A DNA stretch of 50,810 bases. Source: Prochlorococcus marinus str. MIT 9302 (GTDB lineage Bacteria; Cyanobacteriota; Cyanobacteriia; PCC-6307; Cyanobiaceae). The position numbers and the translations under genes were made by a program. The stretch covers positions 1 through 50,810 of the forward strand of contig NZ_JNAM01000012.1 in NCBI RefSeq assembly GCF_000759975.1, given 5' to 3'. Under the pieces are notes generated by a model that worked only from the letters and a program-made list of their open reading frames with translations, was not told where the DNA came from and searched no databases. Positions 16,824 through 26,153 of this stretch are shown in pieces; position 1 is the first letter of the stretch, and each line of letters opens with the position of its first letter.

Positions 16824-18527
16824 ATGAGTAAACCAACTACTGATATTGAGAAGTTCCAATATGATCATGTATTTAATTTAATCTTAGGTATTTTTAAATT
16901 TAATGAAGAAAAATATGGTAATTTCGTAAAAGATGCAATAAAGATTTTATTAGAGTTTGAAAAAAATGGAGAAACTATTGTTGATGTAGATAATAGTTTA
17001 ATAATCTTTGAAATATTGGAAGATGGATGGCCAAATAAACATTTAGAAGTTCTAAAAGATATAGGTTTGACAGGTTCCATTAATTCTCCATTCGTATTAG
17101 TGGATAGGAAATTATCCCTTGCAAAATGGTCAAGAAAGATAGATAGAGTTATTAATTCCTTTTTAAAAAAAATAGATAACGATATTTTAATTAATTCGAT
17201 AATTTCTGAAGATGATAATAAAATAGATCAAATTAAAAATATATTTGAAAAATCAAACTTAGTTTTACTTCAAGGAGGACCAGGGACAGGTAAAACAACT
17301 TTAATAATAAATTTCATATTAGAACTCCTTCAAGTTGATAAATTTTTAAATATAGGCATATCAGCTCCCACAGGTAAAGCTACAGCTCGTCTAAAAGAAT
17401 CTCTTAATAATCAAAAAAATATTTCTATTACCAAATTTTTAGATCAAATAGAATTTCAAACTTTACACAGATGGATTCTTAATTCTAATAATAAATCTCT
17501 TAATTTGAAATTTAAACTAAAAGAACTAGATATTTTTATAATTGATGAAATGTCCATGGTAAATATAGATTTGATTGAATCAGTTTTAAGTTTACTAGCA
17601 AAGGATTGCAAAATTATTTTAGTTGGAGATAAAAATCAATTATCCCCAGTTAATAATTGCTCTATATGGAATTATTTATTTGAATATTTTGATAATAGTT
17701 TAATTAAATCTTGTATAATAAATTTGAATAAAACTTATAGAAATATTGGAGATGTAGCATTAATTAGTAGTTTAATATTTAAAAATGATGATTCTTTACT
17801 TAATCAAAAGATTAGAGAATTAGAAAAAGATAATAAATCAAAAGAAGTTACTATTACAAAAAGTAGAGAAAAAGATATTCCAAAAAATCTATTTAATTCA
17901 ATTACAAGTTATCTAAATAAGTTAAATCATTCAACTACAAATTTAAGTAAAAAAAAATATATATTTGATGAATGCATTGATAATTTAATGGTTAATGAAA
18001 AAGATCTAGTAGAAAAGATATTTCTGGATTTGCAAAGTCACTTGTTTTTATGTGAAAAAAATACTGGAATATGGAGTGTTGAATATTTGAATGAAGTAGT
18101 TTTTGGTCAGAAAAAACCCTATGACCTCAAAATTCTTAACGAGGGTGTTCCCATCATGTGCACAAAAAATAATAATGAACTTGGATTGTCAAATGGAGAT
18201 ATCGGTGTCCTTATAGGTTTAAATAATGAAAGAAAATATCTTTTTCGAAAATTTAATGATAATAACGAAGAAATTATTGAATTAATTGATCCATCTAAAT
18301 TAGAAAATGTTGTACCAGCAATAGCTATTACTATTCATAAATCTCAAGGAAGTGAATCTGAGAGAGTAAGTATTTTGTGGTCCCAAAAATCAAGAAGAAA
18401 TAAATATGCTGTAAAAGAGCAAAAAGATAATGAAAATATCTTTTGCAGTGATAATTATGAAAAAAGGTTGCTTTATACTGCAGTTACAAGAGCGAAGAAA
18501 TTTCTAGAAATATATTATTTAAATTAA
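16824..18527 (+). CDS. recD: RecD, exodeoxyribonuclease V alpha subunit
   Basis: A 567-residue superfamily 1B helicase, the 5'-3' motor of RecBCD. It shows Walker A LLQGGPGTGKTTLIINF at about residue 150, motif Ia SAPTGKATARLKESL, Walker B IFIIDEMSMVNIDLIE near 235, VGDKNQLSPV near 267, and the C-terminal AIAITIHKSQGSESE and LLYTAVTRAKKFLEI. Length is close to E. coli RecD. The coding sequence runs on from recB with a one-base spacer. A weak hairpin follows the stop. The cluster recC-(methyltransferase)-recB-recD keeps all three subunits, so the organism should have a functional RecBCD rather than AddAB. Confidence 0.94.
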   Translation: MSKPTTDIEKFQYDHVFNLILGIFKFNEEKYGNFVKDAIKILLEFEKNGETIVDVDNSLIIFEILEDGWPNKHLEVLKDIGLTGSINSPFVLVDRKLSLAKWSRKIDRVINSFLKKIDNDILINSIISEDDNKIDQIKNIFEKSNLVLLQGGPGTGKTTLIINFILELLQVDKFLNIGISAPTGKATARLKESLNNQKNISITKFLDQIEFQTLHRWILNSNNKSLNLKFKLKELDIFIIDEMSMVNIDLIESVLSLLAKDCKIILVGDKNQLSPVNNCSIWNYLFEYFDNSLIKSCIINLNKTYRNIGDVALISSLIFKNDDSLLNQKIRELEKDNKSKEVTITKSREKDIPKNLFNSITSYLNKLNHSTTNLSKKKYIFDECIDNLMVNEKDLVEKIFLDLQSHLFLCEKNTGIWSVEYLNEVVFGQKKPYDLKILNEGVPIMCTKNNNELGLSNGDIGVLIGLNNERKYLFRKFNDNNEEIIELIDPSKLENVVPAIAITIHKSQGSESERVSILWSQKSRRNKYAVKEQKDNENIFCSDNYEKRLLYTAVTRAKKFLEIYYLN

Positions 18528-18556
18528 ATCTTATTTTTAAGAAATTAGTAAGATTT
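18526..18556 (+). terminator. Weak hairpin after recD
   Basis: Perfect 8-bp inverted repeat AAATCTTA / TAAGATTT with a 15-base loop, starting at the recD stop codon and followed by only a short T stretch. All pairs but one per arm are A-T, so stability is low; it may attenuate rather than end recCBD transcription. Confidence 0.3.
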
Positions 18557-18600
18557 TAACCCCAAGATGTTAGATTAATAATTCGGCTCTGTAAGGCGAG

Positions 18601-18661
18601 TCAACAATTTAAATAAATTTAGATATTTGTTGAATGCCTGATCAGAAGATAATTAGGCATT
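18601..18661 (+). promoter_or_regulatory. Two tandem inverted repeats in the deaD leader
   Basis: Two perfect 7-bp inverted repeats lie head to tail just before the deaD GTG start: TCAACAA/TTGTTGA (18601-18607 with 18627-18633) and AATGCCT/AGGCATT (18633-18639 with 18655-18661). The second ends five bases before the start codon and would sequester the area where a ribosome binds. Cold-inducible RNA helicases in bacteria commonly have structured, autoregulated leaders, so this is a candidate RNA thermosensor or autoregulation site. The function is inferred. Confidence 0.4.
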
Positions 18662-18665
18662 TAAT

Positions 18666-20447
18666 GTGGCTTCAAAAAAAGATGCAAACTCAGTTGATAA
18701 TGGTAAGGAAAAATTCCAGAATGATGATGTTTCCCTACTTGAGTTAAACAACTTAGAAAACAAAACAGAAATCGAATCTCAACCATTGGAAGTATTAAAA
18801 GGGAATGATAATGAGAATGGATTTCTTGATTTTGGGTTTAATCAATCGATCTTAAATTCGTTAAGAAATAAAGGATACAAAAATCCAACTCCTATCCAAA
18901 AAGCTGCTATTCCGGAACTTATGTTAGGCAGAGATTTATTAGGGCAAGCTCAAACTGGAACAGGCAAGACCGCAGCTTTCGCATTACCATTAATAGAAAA
19001 ACTTGCAGATAATAAAGAATTAAATGCCAAGGTTTTAGTTATGACTCCTACTAGAGAGTTGGCAACTCAAGTTGCAGAATCTTTTAAAAGTTATAGTTCT
19101 GAATCTAGTAATTTTAAGACAGTTGCAATATACGGAGGCACCGACTACCGAAATCAAATTTCTGCATTGAAAAGAAAAGTTGACGTAGTAGTTGGAACCC
19201 CTGGCAGAATAATGGATCATATAAGGCAGGGCACTTTTAAAATTAATGGCATAAATTGTCTTGTTTTAGATGAGGCCGATGAAATGTTAAATATGGGTTT
19301 CCTTGAAGATATTGAATGGATAATAGGTCAACTTCCGGAGAATAAACAGATGGTATTATTCTCAGCAACAATGCCTAATGAGATTAGAAACATAGCAAAA
19401 AAACATCTAAATGATCCCGCCGAAATATTAATCAAGAGTGTCAAAAAAGAAACTCAATTAATTTCACAAAAATTTCTATATGTTCAAAGGCATCATAAGT
19501 TAGATGCCTTAAAAAGAATATTAGAACTTAATAATGAGGGCGTAATAATTTTTGTAAGGACAAAACTACTTACAACTTCAATAGCTGAAGCTCTAGAAAA
19601 TTCAGGTCATACTGTTGCAGTGCTTAATGGAGATATCCCTCAAAATCAGAGAGAGAATACTGTAGATAGATTAAAAAAAGGATTTATTGATATCCTTGTA
19701 GCAACGGATGTTGCAGCTAGAGGATTAGATGTTGAAAGGATAAAGCTTGTAGTTAATTATGATTTTCCTTTTGATAAGGAAACATATACTCATAGAATTG
19801 GAAGAACTGGCAGAGCAGGCAGATCTGGAGAGGCAATTTTATTTGTTAATCAAAGAGAAAAACATTTTCTAAGAAACTTAGAAAATTCAACAAGAACTAA
19901 GATTGAAGAAATTAATATACCAAGTAATAAAAAAATAAATGAAAAAAGGATGGAGAAACTCATAGAGAATGTTAATGAGAGTTCTTTAGCAAAAGAAGAA
20001 AATGAAGAAAATAAAGCTTTGATTATTGATGTATTAGATAATTTAAAAGAAAAACACTCTATGGATGACTCCAATATTGCAATGGCGGCGATTAACCTAG
20101 TAATAGGTAATAAGGCATTTTTTGTTAATGAAGATGATTCTTGGATTCATAAACAAAATAATATTGATCGAAATAGATCAAATAGAAATGGTAATAATCG
20201 TTTGAGAAATTCAAATAGAAGAAATAATTATCAAAATGATTCTTTTGAAACCTATAAATTTAACTTTGGTAAATTTGATGGAGTTAGAGTTGCAAATATT
20301 ATATCCTCAATCTGTAATACCACTAATATTAATGGTAGATCAATAGGTAAGATTCAGATTTTTAATGATTATAGTTTGGTTGATTTGCCTAGAGATCTAC
20401 ATGCAGAAACTAGAAATAAATTAAAAAAAATCAAAGTAAGAAACTAA
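18666..20447 (+). CDS. deaD: DEAD-box RNA helicase (DeaD/CsdA type)
   Basis: A 593-residue ATP-dependent RNA helicase. The polar N-terminus (1-50) precedes the Q motif (NPTPIQKAAI), Walker A AQTGTGKTAAF at about residue 95, PTRELATQV, TPGRIMDH, DEAD at about 202 (VLDEADEMLNMGF), SATMP, and the second RecA domain ending HRIGRTGRAGRSG near 385. The C-terminus holds an Asn/Arg-rich linker (about 505-525) and a DbpA-like RNA-binding domain (FGKFDGVRVANIISSIC...GRSIGKIQIF). Such helicases act in ribosome assembly and mRNA turnover, notably in the cold. The start is GTG; an overlapping ATG two bases earlier is in another frame. Confidence 0.94.
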   Translation: MASKKDANSVDNGKEKFQNDDVSLLELNNLENKTEIESQPLEVLKGNDNENGFLDFGFNQSILNSLRNKGYKNPTPIQKAAIPELMLGRDLLGQAQTGTGKTAAFALPLIEKLADNKELNAKVLVMTPTRELATQVAESFKSYSSESSNFKTVAIYGGTDYRNQISALKRKVDVVVGTPGRIMDHIRQGTFKINGINCLVLDEADEMLNMGFLEDIEWIIGQLPENKQMVLFSATMPNEIRNIAKKHLNDPAEILIKSVKKETQLISQKFLYVQRHHKLDALKRILELNNEGVIIFVRTKLLTTSIAEALENSGHTVAVLNGDIPQNQRENTVDRLKKGFIDILVATDVAARGLDVERIKLVVNYDFPFDKETYTHRIGRTGRAGRSGEAILFVNQREKHFLRNLENSTRTKIEEINIPSNKKINEKRMEKLIENVNESSLAKEENEENKALIIDVLDNLKEKHSMDDSNIAMAAINLVIGNKAFFVNEDDSWIHKQNNIDRNRSNRNGNNRLRNSNRRNNYQNDSFETYKFNFGKFDGVRVANIISSICNTTNINGRSIGKIQIFNDYSLVDLPRDLHAETRNKLKKIKVRN

Positions 20448-20456
20448 GTATAAATC

Positions 20457-20732
20457 ATGAAAGATAGCATATATAAATTCGCTTTTTTTGTGAATCTGAT
20501 GATTCTATACAACTCTTTCAATAGCCATTATTTAGCCCAAACAAAACAAAATTCAATAATAAAATTATTTTGTCTTCAAAGTGTCAAAGAGGAGATGTTG
20601 AAAGCAGAAATAGAATATATTGAAGAAATTGCAAATGAAACTTGTGAATGTTATTACGAAGAATTTATGCAAACGGCAAGTCATCAAGATGCCAAAAATA
20701 AATGTAAATTAAAAGCTCAAGAAAAATTTTAA
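20457..20732 (+). CDS. Small exported cysteine-containing protein, unknown
   Basis: A 91-residue protein with a likely signal peptide (MKDSIYKFAFFVNLMILYNSFNSHYLAQ) and an acidic, helical mature part with four Cys (residues about 39, 58, 60 and 78). ANETCECYYEEFMQTASHQDAKNKCKLKAQ suggests one or two disulfide-linked helices, as in small coiled-coil hairpin proteins. I do not recognise a family. It starts nine bases after deaD and ends 30 bases before the ABC exporter gene, all in the same direction. Confidence 0.65.
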   Translation: MKDSIYKFAFFVNLMILYNSFNSHYLAQTKQNSIIKLFCLQSVKEEMLKAEIEYIEEIANETCECYYEEFMQTASHQDAKNKCKLKAQEKF

Positions 20733-20762
20733 ATTTTAACTTAAAAAATTAATTTCTACTTC

Positions 20763-22535
20763 ATGAGATCTAAGAACAATAAAAACCCAATAATTAGACT
20801 TTATTTTAATCTTATTGAAGAAAGAAAATTACTATTTTTTGCTTTTTTTAGTTCCATAATTAATAAAATATTAGATTTGGCCCCTCCTGTAATAATTGGT
20901 CTTGCAGTAGATATCGTTGTAAAAGAACAGAATTCATGGATTGCTGGTTTTGGTATAAAAGAAGTTCCAGCACAATTAATTTTCCTTGCATTTGTATCAG
21001 GAATTGTTTGGTCTGGTGAATCTTCCTTTGAATATTTATATTCGGTTTTATGGAGAAATTTGGCTCAGCTATCGCAACATAAATTAAGAATAAAAGCTTA
21101 TGAACATATACAGAAATTAGATATGCACTTTTTTGAAAGCGATAATACTGGAAGGCTATTATCTATTTTGAATGATGATATAAATCAACTCGAGAGATTT
21201 CTAGACCAAGGGGCTAATCAGATTATTCAGTTATTCATAACTGTCTTAATAATTGGTGGCACTATGATTTTTGTCGCTCCAAAAATTGCTTTATTTGCTT
21301 TCTTTCCTATCCCAATAATATTTTTAGGATCAATTAACTTTCAAAAGAAGCTTGCTCCAAAATATAAAGATGTAAGAAATAAAGCTGGACTGCTGGCGTC
21401 AAGACTTAATAATAATTTAAGTGGAATTCTGACTATAAAAAGTTTTACTAAAGAAAAATGGGAACTTAATAGATTAAATAAAGAAAGTCTCTCTTATCAA
21501 AGAAGTAATAAGGCAGCAATAAAATTATCCTCAGCATTTATCCCTCTTATAAGATTTGCAATCTTATTTGCATTTATAGCAATTCTATTAATTGGAGGTT
21601 TCCAAACTTGGAATAAAACTCTTGATGTTGGTACTTACAGTTTTTTAGTATTTATTACACAAAGACTATTATGGCCTTTAACTACTTTGGGACATGTTTT
21701 AGATGATTTTCAAAGATCTATGGCATCAATAAATAGAGTAATTGATCTTATAGATACGCCTATAAAAATAAAAGATGGGAAAATAAAAATTGAACCTAAA
21801 GATGTTAAAGGACAAATAATTTTTAATAATGTAAATTTTAATTATCCTGGAAGAGATTTAACTTTAAAAAACATAAATTTCAAAATTGAAAAAAACTCCA
21901 CATTAGGAATTGTTGGTTTAACAGGTTCAGGAAAAAGTACAATAATAAAGCTACTCCTTAGGATTTACGATAGTAATAATGGGTTAATAACCTTGGATGG
22001 CATTTCCATTAAAGAAATTAATTTGAGGGATTTAAGAAAGTGTATATCTTTAGTTAGTCAAGAAACTTATTTATTTCACGGCACAGTGCAAGAAAATATT
22101 GCTTATGGCTCAATTAACCCAAGTTTTAAAGATATCATTAAGGCATCAAAGATTGCAGAAGCTCATAAATTTATTGAACAATTGCCACACGGTTATAAAA
22201 CTATAGTGGGAGAAAGAGGTCAAAAGCTCTCAGGCGGTCAACGCCAAAGAATTGCATTAGCGAGAGCTGTTTTAAAGGATGCTCCAATATTAATATTGGA
22301 TGAAGCTACCGCCTCAGTTGACAATGAAACAGAGGCGTTAATTCAAAAATCATTATCTAAAATCACAAAAGAAAGAACAACCATAGTAATAGCTCATAGA
22401 TTAAGCACTATAAAAAATGCGGACAATATTATTGTTATTGATCAAGGTAAAATAGTTGAAAGTGGAGAACATGAAAAACTATTAGATCAGAACAAAATAT
22501 ATGCAGAATTGTGGAATGTTCAAGTAGGTATATAA
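20763..22535 (+). CDS. ABC exporter half-transporter (MsbA/ABCB type)
   Basis: A 590-residue fusion of a six-helix type-I exporter domain (about residues 20-320) and an ATPase domain (about 345-585). The ATPase has Walker A GLTGSGKSTIIKLLL, the Q loop in LVSQETYLFHGTVQENI, signature LSGGQRQRIALARA, Walker B ILILDEATASVD and switch AHRLSTI, all intact. It should act as a homodimer exporting a lipid, drug-like or peptide substrate across the plasma or thylakoid membrane. The substrate is not determined; MsbA-like lipid export is one possibility. It is the last plus-strand gene before a convergent lipoprotein gene, 13 bases away. Confidence 0.9.
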   Translation: MRSKNNKNPIIRLYFNLIEERKLLFFAFFSSIINKILDLAPPVIIGLAVDIVVKEQNSWIAGFGIKEVPAQLIFLAFVSGIVWSGESSFEYLYSVLWRNLAQLSQHKLRIKAYEHIQKLDMHFFESDNTGRLLSILNDDINQLERFLDQGANQIIQLFITVLIIGGTMIFVAPKIALFAFFPIPIIFLGSINFQKKLAPKYKDVRNKAGLLASRLNNNLSGILTIKSFTKEKWELNRLNKESLSYQRSNKAAIKLSSAFIPLIRFAILFAFIAILLIGGFQTWNKTLDVGTYSFLVFITQRLLWPLTTLGHVLDDFQRSMASINRVIDLIDTPIKIKDGKIKIEPKDVKGQIIFNNVNFNYPGRDLTLKNINFKIEKNSTLGIVGLTGSGKSTIIKLLLRIYDSNNGLITLDGISIKEINLRDLRKCISLVSQETYLFHGTVQENIAYGSINPSFKDIIKASKIAEAHKFIEQLPHGYKTIVGERGQKLSGGQRQRIALARAVLKDAPILILDEATASVDNETEALIQKSLSKITKERTTIVIAHRLSTIKNADNIIVIDQGKIVESGEHEKLLDQNKIYAELWNVQVGI

Positions 22536-22548
22536 AAATATTCTAAAA

Positions 22549-23106
22549 CTATATTAAGAAGTTAAATGATTCAATTACATTACTAAATAATCCATCAACT
22601 TTATTCCATCTCTCTTCATTTGTTCCTACAGCAAAAGTATAAAGTGTTCCTCTATCAATTACGACAGTAGCCAGTTCGTGTCTTGCCTGTTCATTTAAAT
22701 TTAATTCATACTCTAAATCATAAAAAATATGATTTGATGCTTCCCTCTTGTTTGCATTAATAAGTTTCACCTCTCTACCTGAACCCTCAGGAGCAATGAC
22801 TTTGTCTATTAATGTTTGACCTACTTCAATTGGGCTTCCCAATTGCTCTAATTCCACGTCTTTATTTACATCAGAAATTACTAAACTTAATGTTTCATTA
22901 CTATTTATTAAATCATGATAAATAATTTCAGGTCCTCCATCAACTTTCACTCTAGACCATCCTGTTGGATACAAAAAGGCATATCTTCCATCAGGGCTTT
23001 GATAAGCTTCTAATCCCGCATTGAGACCTCCACTACAAGAACTAAGTGTTAAACACAAAAAAATTAAAAATAAAAATTTGAATGGGTTAAATTTAATATT
23101 TTTCAT
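22549..23106 (-). CDS. PsbP-family lipoprotein
   Basis: A 185-residue protein with a lipoprotein signal ending LTLSSC (Cys24 is the predicted lipid-modified residue). The mature part begins AGLEAYQSPDGRYAFLYPTGWSRVKVDGGPEIIYHDLINSNETLSLVIS, the start of the PsbP fold, and ends VDGLFSNVIESFNFL. Cyanobacterial PsbP (CyanoP) is anchored on the lumenal side of the thylakoid and assists early photosystem II assembly. It might be CyanoP itself or a PsbP-domain paralogue; as the length and lipobox fit CyanoP, that is preferred. It is convergent with the ABC exporter and divergent from recR. Confidence 0.88.
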   Translation of the reverse strand: MKNIKFNPFKFLFLIFLCLTLSSCSGGLNAGLEAYQSPDGRYAFLYPTGWSRVKVDGGPEIIYHDLINSNETLSLVISDVNKDVELEQLGSPIEVGQTLIDKVIAPEGSGREVKLINANKREASNHIFYDLEYELNLNEQARHELATVVIDRGTLYTFAVGTNEERWNKVDGLFSNVIESFNFLI

Positions 23107-23209
23107 GTTGTTTGAAATTACTAACTAAAAACATAATAAGACATTAAAAGCAAACAATTATGGCAATTCAGAATTTTGCGTCTAAATTATTCCTAGAAAT
23201 AGTTTAATT

Positions 23210-23809
23210 TTGATTACTTATACCAAACCACTTTCAAAATTAATTGGTCATTTTGAGAAATTTCCAGGAATTGGTCCAAGAACAGCGCAACGATTAGCCT
23301 TATTTATTTTAAAACAACCTGAAAGCGCAATAAGGGATTTTTCAAAGGCTTTATTAGAAGCTCATAGTAATGTTGGACGTTGTAAAAAATGCTTTAATTT
23401 GACTTCAGAGGATGAATGTGAAATTTGTAGAAATACTGAAAGAAACCAAAAACTGATCTGCGTAGTAGCAGAAACCAAAGATTTGCTTGCTTTGGAACGA
23501 GCTAGAGAATTTAAAGGTGTCTACCATGTTATTGGTGGTTTAATATCTCCAATGGATTCTGTTGGTCCTGAACTCTTAGAAATAAGGAGCTTAGTAGAAC
23601 GAGTTAGTAAGTCTGAAATAGATGAGATTATATTGGCATTAACTCCCAGTGTTGAGGGAGATACAACAAGTCTTTATATTGGAAAATTGTTAGCCCCTTT
23701 TACAAAAGTTACGAGGATTGCATATGGCCTCCCAATGGGCAGTGAACTTGAATATGTGGATGAAATTACACTTGCGAGAGCCTTAGAAGGAAGAACAAAA
23801 CTTAATTAG
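23210..23809 (+). CDS. recR: Recombination protein RecR
   Basis: A 199-residue RecR with the N-terminal helix-hairpin-helix ([24 protein letters not shown]), the four-Cys zinc finger [16 protein letters not shown] at about residues 58-73, and the Toprim domain ([42 protein letters not shown]) ending [19 protein letters not shown]. With RecO (and RecF) it loads RecA on SSB-coated gaps. It starts at TTG; no ATG or GTG nearby gives the conserved start. lipA follows after three bases, so they share a transcript. Confidence 0.95.
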   Translation: MITYTKPLSKLIGHFEKFPGIGPRTAQRLALFILKQPESAIRDFSKALLEAHSNVGRCKKCFNLTSEDECEICRNTERNQKLICVVAETKDLLALERAREFKGVYHVIGGLISPMDSVGPELLEIRSLVERVSKSEIDEIILALTPSVEGDTTSLYIGKLLAPFTKVTRIAYGLPMGSELEYVDEITLARALEGRTKLN

Positions 23810-23812
23810 ACA

Positions 23813-24712
23813 ATGAGAAATGATAATCTAATCAAGAAAGAAAAAATCTTAAGACTTCCCTCTTGGATAAAATTTCCTATTAGTAAAGCTTCAGAGTTCG
23901 AAAAAATACAAACACTCATCAAAAAATCAAATATTCATACTATTTGTGAAGAAGGAAGATGTCCAAATAGAGCAGAATGTTATGCCTCAGGAACTGCCAC
24001 TTTCTTACTCGGTGGATCGATATGTTCTCGTTCTTGTGCTTTTTGTCAGGTAAATAAAGGTAGACCTAGTTCTATCAATTTTGATGAATGTACTCAAGTC
24101 GCTGAAGCAGTTAAAGTACTAAATTTGAAATATGTTGTTTTAACATCTGTAGCTAGAGACGATCTCCCTGATCATGGTGCAAATTTATTTATATCTACAA
24201 TTGATGAGATTAGAAAAATCGATTCAACAATTAAAATAGAAGTTTTAACTCCTGATTTATGGGGTGGGGGCAAGAATTGTGATGAAACTAACAACCTTCA
24301 GACTGAGAGATTGAAGATGATTTTAGAAAAAGATCCAATTTGCTTTAATCATAATCTTGAAACAGTTGAAAGACTGCAAAAAGAAGTTAGGAGAGGTGCG
24401 AATTACAAAAAATCCCTTAGTTTACTAAAAAAGTCAAAAGATATTGCTCCTCATATTCAAACTAAATCAGGCATTATGTTAGGTCTTGGGGAAACATTGG
24501 ATGAAATAAAAAATACAATTTATGATCTTAAAAAAATAGATTGTGATCAAATTACAATCGGCCAATATTTAAGGCCCTCATTAAATCATTTGGCAGTTAA
24601 GAAATATTGGGATCCATCAGAGTTTGAATATTTATATCGCTTCTCTAAGGAATTAGGCTTCAAGAAAGTATCTTCTGGCCCCTTAGTTAGAAGTAGTTAT
24701 CATGCGGGTTAA
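23813..24712 (+). CDS. lipA: Lipoyl synthase LipA
   Basis: A 299-residue radical S-adenosylmethionine enzyme that inserts two sulfurs into octanoyl groups on the E2 or H protein. The auxiliary cluster ligands are Cys45, Cys50 and Cys56 (CEEGRCPNRAEC) and the radical SAM cluster ligands are Cys71, Cys75 and Cys78 (CSRSCAFC). VLTSVARDDLPDHGANLF, VLTPDLWGG, NHNLETVERL and GLGETLDEI follow in family order, and the tail keeps the conserved Arg-Ser-Ser-Tyr-His-Ala (RSSYHAG). Its stop overlaps by four bases the stop of the convergent gene at 24709. Confidence 0.96.
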   Translation: MRNDNLIKKEKILRLPSWIKFPISKASEFEKIQTLIKKSNIHTICEEGRCPNRAECYASGTATFLLGGSICSRSCAFCQVNKGRPSSINFDECTQVAEAVKVLNLKYVVLTSVARDDLPDHGANLFISTIDEIRKIDSTIKIEVLTPDLWGGGKNCDETNNLQTERLKMILEKDPICFNHNLETVERLQKEVRRGANYKKSLSLLKKSKDIAPHIQTKSGIMLGLGETLDEIKNTIYDLKKIDCDQITIGQYLRPSLNHLAVKKYWDPSEFEYLYRFSKELGFKKVSSGPLVRSSYHAG

Positions 24713-25209
24713 CTTTCTTCAATTAAAGAAAGTTTCTTTTCAAGTTTTTTCAATATGGAAATACATTCCCCGTTCATAAGTGTACCTGCCCCTCCCCAAA
24801 CCAATCTTAATAAAAGATCTACTGGGCTAGAACCAACTTCTTTCACAATTTTGAAGCCTATTAACTTGAAATATCTTACAAGTTTTTTACTATATCCTTC
24901 ACTATCAAAAATAGCTAAAAGTCTTGCTTTGTTGCTTGATTTTTTTTCAATTGCCCAAGCCATAGTTGTTGCCCATATTAATTCCGAAACAAAAGCAGGC
25001 GCTTTACTAAGGATTCTTAATGTATCAAGCTGAATGCCTTGTTTATTTAAATAAGTCCAGCCTTTCATTTCGGCCCAAATTTTAATGATGTTATCTTTCT
25101 GTTCTGCGATAACGATTCTAAAGAAGCATAATCCGAGAGTTTCTCTAACTTGAATTTTAATTAATAATCCAATGGTAGCTGCTAGTTTTTCTAATTCTTC
25201 AACTTTCAT
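24709..25209 (-). CDS. Conserved protein of unknown function (166 aa)
   Basis: A soluble protein of mixed helices and strands. The order, a regulatory-looking N-terminal helix, strands around IKIWAEMKGWTYLNKQGIQLDTLRI, a helix with WATTMAWAIEKK, then ARLLAIFDSEGYSKKLVRYFKLIGFKIVKEV, resembles the C-terminal half of a GNAT acetyltransferase (a 'cofactor-binding helix, then YFKLIGFK' arrangement similar to YxKxGFx). The usual pyrophosphate-binding Q/RxxGxG/A loop is not evident, so this stays a structural suggestion. It lies 11 bases after trhO and probably belongs to the lysA-to-trhO operon. Confidence 0.75.
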   Translation of the reverse strand: MKVEELEKLAATIGLLIKIQVRETLGLCFFRIVIAEQKDNIIKIWAEMKGWTYLNKQGIQLDTLRILSKAPAFVSELIWATTMAWAIEKKSSNKARLLAIFDSEGYSKKLVRYFKLIGFKIVKEVGSSPVDLLLRLVWGGAGTLMNGECISILKKLEKKLSLIEES

Positions 25210-25220
25210 GATTTTGAAAA

Positions 25221-26153
25221 TTAGTCCTTATGGGTTGTATGACTTTCCACTTTTAATCTGTCCATCTGTTTTTGTCTTTCTTCAAACCTCTTCCTATCAT
25301 CATCACTGAATTGATCTATGCAGAAATGACATTGGATACCCTTTCTATATTCTTTTCTTTTTTGATCTTGAATTGAAACTGGCATTCCACATGCATGACA
25401 AATGGAGTAGGAGCCTTTTTCTAATTCTTGATCTAAAGCAACTCTTTTATCAAAAACATAACATTCACCCTCAAATAAGTTTTCTTCTTTTGGTATATCA
25501 TCAAGGTATTGAAGGATACCCCCTTGTAGGTGATAAATATTTTTATAACCTTTATTTTTCAGCAAACTAGTAGCTTTTTCACATCTGATACCGCCGGTAC
25601 AAAACATTGCTATATTTGTAGATTCTTTATTTTCTAAATGATTATCTAAATGATCATCTACCCAACTGGGGAACTCGCTAAAGTTTCTAGTATTTGGGTT
25701 TATAGAATTTTGAAATGTTCCTATAGAAACCTCATAATGATTTCTAGTGTCAATGATTACTGTATCTTTATTTTTAATTAACTTATTCCATTCAGCTGAG
25801 TCAATGTAAGTTCCATTATCTTGCGAAGGGTTTATTCCATTGATGCCCATGGTAACTATTTCTTTCTTGATTTTTATTTTTAATTTTTTGAAGACTTTCT
25901 TTTTTGAAAAGTTCACTTTCATATTCAAATTTCTATTATCTGTATATTTGTTAAGTAAATTGATAACAATATCAATTACATTTTTCGCCGCACAAATAGT
26001 TCCATTAATACCCTCACTTGCAAAAATTAATAAACCTGAAAGATCGTTTTCATTTTCGATTTTTAATAATTTATTTTTGAGATCAAGAATTAAGTTTTCT
26101 TGAAATGGGAAGAAAGAATAAAGAGAAACTATTTTATAATTTTTGCCTTTCAT
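25221..26153 (-). CDS. trhO: TrhO, oxygen-dependent tRNA U34 hydroxylase (rhodanese family)
   Basis: A 310-residue protein of the UPF0176/YceA family that hydroxylates uridine 34 of certain tRNAs. It has an N-terminal acylphosphatase-like domain (about 5-100; [14 protein letters not shown]), a rhodanese domain with the active-site loop [11 protein letters not shown] (Cys185 and Cys191), and a C-terminal zinc-like motif CHACGMP...CHFC. These three parts in this order are diagnostic. Its ATG overlaps the bioB stop by four bases. It would help tune decoding by wobble-modified tRNAs; prephenate-dependent TrhP is the alternative route in other bacteria. Confidence 0.92.
   Translation of the reverse strand: MKGKNYKIVSLYSFFPFQENLILDLKNKLLKIENENDLSGLLIFASEGINGTICAAKNVIDIVINLLNKYTDNRNLNMKVNFSKKKVFKKLKIKIKKEIVTMGINGINPSQDNGTYIDSAEWNKLIKNKDTVIIDTRNHYEVSIGTFQNSINPNTRNFSEFPSWVDDHLDNHLENKESTNIAMFCTGGIRCEKATSLLKNKGYKNIYHLQGGILQYLDDIPKEENLFEGECYVFDKRVALDQELEKGSYSICHACGMPVSIQDQKRKEYRKGIQCHFCIDQFSDDDRKRFEERQKQMDRLKVESHTTHKD

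Noticed and set aside
9522-18527. Idea that the AT-rich recCBD block is a mobile defence island
   Set aside because: No integrase, tRNA-adjacent repeat, transposase or direct repeats flank it, and RecBCD is a housekeeping system; low GC alone is not enough.
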